From NCBI GenBank assembly GCA_009869945.1, contig WIXG01000287.1, positions 37,788 through 101,787 on the forward strand: DNA of 64,000 nucleotides, given 5' to 3'. Every line of letters begins with the position of its first letter. The stretch's first letter is position 1. The notes under the pieces were generated by a model that saw only the letters and a program-made list of their open reading frames with translations, was not told the DNA's origin and ran no database searches. A program made the translations under genes and the position numbers. Shown in pieces: positions 61,681 to 64,000 of the stretch. The DNA comes from Mesaphorura yosii. Taxonomy: Eukaryota > Arthropoda > Collembola > Poduromorpha > Tullbergiidae.

Positions 61681-62791
61681 CGTTTGAATTTGAATTTTGT
61701 CCGCACAAGCTTTGGTACATTTCTTCCGAGTTGCGCCATAAGTGGGCGCGTGAAGGTGGATTTGAATATGGGTATGAGTATGTTGATTTGCTCCTCCGAA
61801 ATCCAGCAGGAATCTTCTGGATGACGAGGTAGCCTTCTGGCGTTCGTACGAAGATGTATTGCTCCAGCGTGTCCGGGCGGGGAATGAAGAAGGAGCCGAC
61901 GTGCTTCAGACGGGTGTGGTGACCAGCATTTCCTTCACGATTAGTGAAAATCTATAAAAACAAAATGCAAAATATGAAAATTAATCAAGATTGATGCTAA
62001 CTTCGAACTTCCACTGGCTGGCTGAACCTACCTCCATCTTAATTCCTGCTCCTTCGGCGCATGTCAACTGGATCTCCGAGTCTTTGTATCCTCGTACGTC
62101 AAACAAAGCCTTCTTAACTCCAGAACTGAGAAGTGACACGTCACAGAACCAATTGCAACCAGTTGAGGAATGATTGATCGGGACTTCAGTGAGAACGGGC
62201 ACACCGTTCACAATCGCCACGTGAATTTGCATCGGGATGGATTCGGGATCAAGAAGGCCTGTTGAAGCTGACAGAAGGAATCTTTGACTTCGACGGCCCT
62301 GTGCCATCAATGGCAGCACTGGCATAAACTCACTGCCACCGCTGTAGTAGTCGTAGCCGACGTCTTCGACTTCGTGCGGCTTCGGGCTCCAAGTCCAGTC
62401 GTGCTCGATGACTCCTGCATGGAGATAAGCCAGTGTCATTTTTCTTTCTGGAGTGAGCCACTGCGGATTGTGGATTCAGAATTAAATTAGCTAAAAAGGA
62501 GGACCGGCCTTTCGATAAGAAAGTTCAACAGTCGAACTCGTACTGGTACCATTCTTGACAAATGACGAAACGTAGAATTTCTCTTGGAATTCAGGCCGAT
62601 GCACTGGAATGAAGATTTTCTTTCAGCAAGAGTAGGCAGGATACACGAAAGGCGCTCGGTGAAGGTGGTGGCTGAAGGAGATACGAGCACTCTTCTAAAT
62701 CGTCCTCCGGCAATATCAGCGTCAGCGTCAGCAGGCAGCATAATTCTAATTCCATAATCGCGAAAGCCAATTCCGAACTCCAGCCGTGCAT
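61676..62791 (-). CDS. putative secreted protein of unknown family
   Basis: Exons on the minus strand: 62791-62647, 62603-62505, 62447-62032, 61951-61676 (311 residues, frame kept; 299 if the second Met at 62755 is used). I do not recognise the family. From the second Met there is a hydrophobic, signal-like core (MELELCCLLTLTLIL). Then comes a segment likely to be beta-rich (EKFYVSSFVKNGTSTSSTVE) with potential N-glycosylation sites NGT and NHS, a region with paired cysteines (GCNWFCDV), and a C-terminal domain (FTNREGNAGHHTRLKHVGSF, PEGYLVIQKIPAG) ending in a Ser/Tyr/Asn-rich tail. The first intron is only 43 bp with a weak donor, so the first two exons are the least certain part; the two 3' exons are solid. 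Tail-to-tail with CCDC13, and 28 bp after the stop of the next minus-strand gene. Confidence 0.55.
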
Positions 62792-62819
62792 GTTTCTCTT
62801 CAAGATTCCGGAAGAATTT

Positions 62820-63293
62820 TTATTTCGCAGCCTCCTGCGCCTTTAAAACCTGCGATATTTCCTCGGCTTCCTGCCAGGCTCGATGACTGCACCCGTCACA
62901 GATTGTCAGCCTGAAATCCGTGGGAGGAGTTTTCTTATCACCTGTGTACAATTCAGGGGTCTTTATCGGCGGCGCTGTGGATGCCGCAATTCTTCCGGCT
63001 TCGGCTTCCAGGATCTCGGGCGTTTTGCGCAGGATGTCTTCGACAGGACCGATTGCGGAGTGGATGATGGCTTTGTACTCGACAGCAGTCGGAACCCGAG
63101 AACTGCTGATAGCACTGGTCAATTGACTAGGATGAATATTGCGAAGTTGACACTCATACTGATACGGTTCAAGTTGGCCGTCGGCAAGAATTTTGGCAAA
63201 ATCGAGCTGAGATGTAACGTGTCGGAAGGACTTTTCCAATTTTGGAGTGGAAATGCTTTGAATTTTGATGAGGGAAGATATGGCGGATGCCAA
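62820..63293 (-). CDS. hypothetical protein, 5' end missing
   Basis: An open segment of about 157 codons ends at TAA 62820-62822, with an AATAAA overlapping the stop. I do not recognise it. There is no in-frame ATG in the segment, and the nearest upstream in-frame stop is about 50 bases before 63293, so a further 5' exon is required. A usable acceptor may lie near LIKIQ|SISTP. That exon could lie beyond the inverted-repeat element at 63462-63956 or outside the window. Visible features: an Ala/Ser-rich start, a charged middle (AKILADGQLEPYQYECQLRN), a long predicted helix (VEDILRKTPEILEAEAGRIA), a CDGC pair (TICDGCSHRAW) that might bind metal, and a helical, Glu/Lys-rich C-terminus. Base composition resembles the neighbouring exons. 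Confidence 0.45.
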   Translation of the reverse strand: MASAISSLIKIQSISTPKLEKSFRHVTSQLDFAKILADGQLEPYQYECQLRNIHPSQLTSAISSSRVPTAVEYKAIIHSAIGPVEDILRKTPEILEAEAGRIAASTAPPIKTPELYTGDKKTPPTDFRLTICDGCSHRAWQEAEEISQVLKAQEAAK

Positions 63294-63461
63294 TTTTGGG
63301 GATGCGAGAGAAAAGTATATTTCGGAGCAATTTTGACTTTATCGGGGGAAATTGTTTATTATTCAACGTTCAAGCAAATGAAAGTAGCAGCATCAAATGA
63401 TCAAATATGCGTGAAAGAGTCTTCATTTTTAAAACGCCATTGCAAATCTTGAAAATATAAT

Positions 63462-63956
63462 AAAACATTCCGTGGGAAAACTGTTCCTTCGGTGAGGCAC
63501 CTTCAAAAGTAAGAAATAAACTCCCCCACACCCCTCCCTCTCACCATCCGACTCCCATTTGAATTTTTCGCCGAAATATATTATTTAAACCGGGGGAAGC
63601 CCCCCGAACCCCTTAAACGTATTTTGCCAGACGGATCTGCTGAAATTGCGTCAAACATGCAAGTGAACTCTGAGTGGGGGACATTGTGGGCGGTATCTCT
63701 GTCGAGGAGGATCATAATTCAAGGACGTAATCTAACACTATTTAATTCAACTAACAATTCTATTAAGGCCACTGTGGGGAATTTTAGCAGTGAAGTAAGT
63801 GTAAGCAGAGCAATAAGCAAAGCAGGCAAACGTATGAGCTGAGGGGCTTCAAATTCAAATGGGAGTCGGATGGTGAGAGGGAGGGGGTGTGGGGGAATAT
63901 ATTTCTTACTTTTGAGGGCGCCTCACCAAAGGAACAGTTTTCCCACGGAATGTTTT
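63462..63956. mobile_element. MITE-like element with 105-bp terminal inverted repeats
   Basis: The left arm (63462-63566) and right arm (63851-63956) are inverted copies about 95% identical: five substitutions and one 1-bp gap by eye. Both begin AAAACATTCCGTGGGAAAAC at the outer edge and end ATTTGAATTT at the inner edge. The 284-bp centre has no transposase-like reading frame, so the element is non-autonomous. A clear target-site duplication was not found; flanks are AT-rich (ataat on the left, ttatt on the right), so the superfamily is undecided. The high arm identity suggests recent movement or a constrained foldback. Confidence 0.8.
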
Positions 63957-64000
63957 TTATTTACACGTTTTGAGTGGCTGTTCCAGCCCCTTCGCGCAAA

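Noticed and set aside
60780-61739. 319-codon minus-strand open frame opposite the CCDC13 exon
   Set aside because: The plus strand carries the coiled-coil heptads with consistent splicing; this frame is its complement.
63385-63440. Possible signal-peptide first exon for the hypothetical gene (ATG AAG ACT CTT on the minus strand)
   Set aside because: It hits a stop after 18 codons and has no convincing donor before it.
63624-63842. 72-codon open frame inside the inverted-repeat element
   Set aside because: Too short and unlike any transposase; probably chance in the element's spacer.
1-64000. CRISPR arrays, rRNA, tRNA genes, bacterial operons or phage genes
   Set aside because: No regular spaced repeats, no rRNA or cloverleaf sequences, and the gene content and splicing are plainly eukaryotic.

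Overview
This is a eukaryotic, intron-rich nuclear window of mixed base composition: AT-leaning non-coding DNA full of short words such as gcatt/gcaatt, and GC-richer exons. The proteins are animal. They include a multiplexin-type (XV/XVIII) collagen ending in endostatin, an IGF2BP/Imp RNA-binding protein, syntaxin-5, a GTSF1-like CHHC zinc-finger protein, mitochondrial aspartyl-tRNA synthetase, GILT and CCDC13. Together with an intron-bearing, secreted GH28 polygalacturonase (a microbial or plant-like enzyme that some arthropod lineages acquired), this points to an arthropod. A springtail or another plant-litter or plant-feeding arthropod would fit, but that placement is inference.

Layout. 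1-2010: no gene recognised. 2011-14431 (+): large Dbl-family RhoGEF, 5' end not found. 14432-21330: long non-coding stretch. 21364-36434 (+): full multiplexin collagen (signal peptide, TSPN/LamG, acidic linker, interrupted collagen, trimerisation domain, endostatin, acidic tail), with two candidate alternative first exons inside its 6-kb fifth intron. 36435-40596: non-coding. 40597-44057 (+): a second, short multiplexin-like collagen that keeps the trimerisation domain but has no TSPN and no endostatin. 44318-45978 (-): GH28 polygalacturonase. 46911-47396 (-): GTSF1-like. 48307-50795 (+): IGF2BP/Imp. 52046-53570 (+): syntaxin-5. 54113-56490 (-): mitochondrial AspRS lacking the bacterial-type GAD insertion domain. 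56940-58073/58216 (-): GILT. 59084-61591 (+): CCDC13. 61676-62791 (-): unknown secreted protein. 62820-63293 (-): unknown protein, 5' end missing. 63462-63956: a roughly 0.5-kb element with 105-bp terminal inverted repeats.

The left two thirds is sparse, with introns of up to 6 kb. The right third (44-64 kb) is compact: introns mostly of 43-150 bp, genes on alternating strands, and one pair of 3' ends close enough that their polyadenylation signals interlock. The genes do not form a pathway. The two collagens are a tandem family pair. The remaining genes are unrelated housekeeping, RNA-regulatory and lysosomal or digestive functions.

Most notable: the AspRS without its GAD domain; the tandem collagen pair and a possible membrane-anchored collagen isoform; the domesticated polygalacturonase; a duplicated 3'-end module shared by the AspRS and GILT genes; three introns with GC donors; and the inverted-repeat element. 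Gene models were made by hand from splice signals and reading-frame continuity. Every exon junction listed keeps the reading frame, but none has been checked against RNA.
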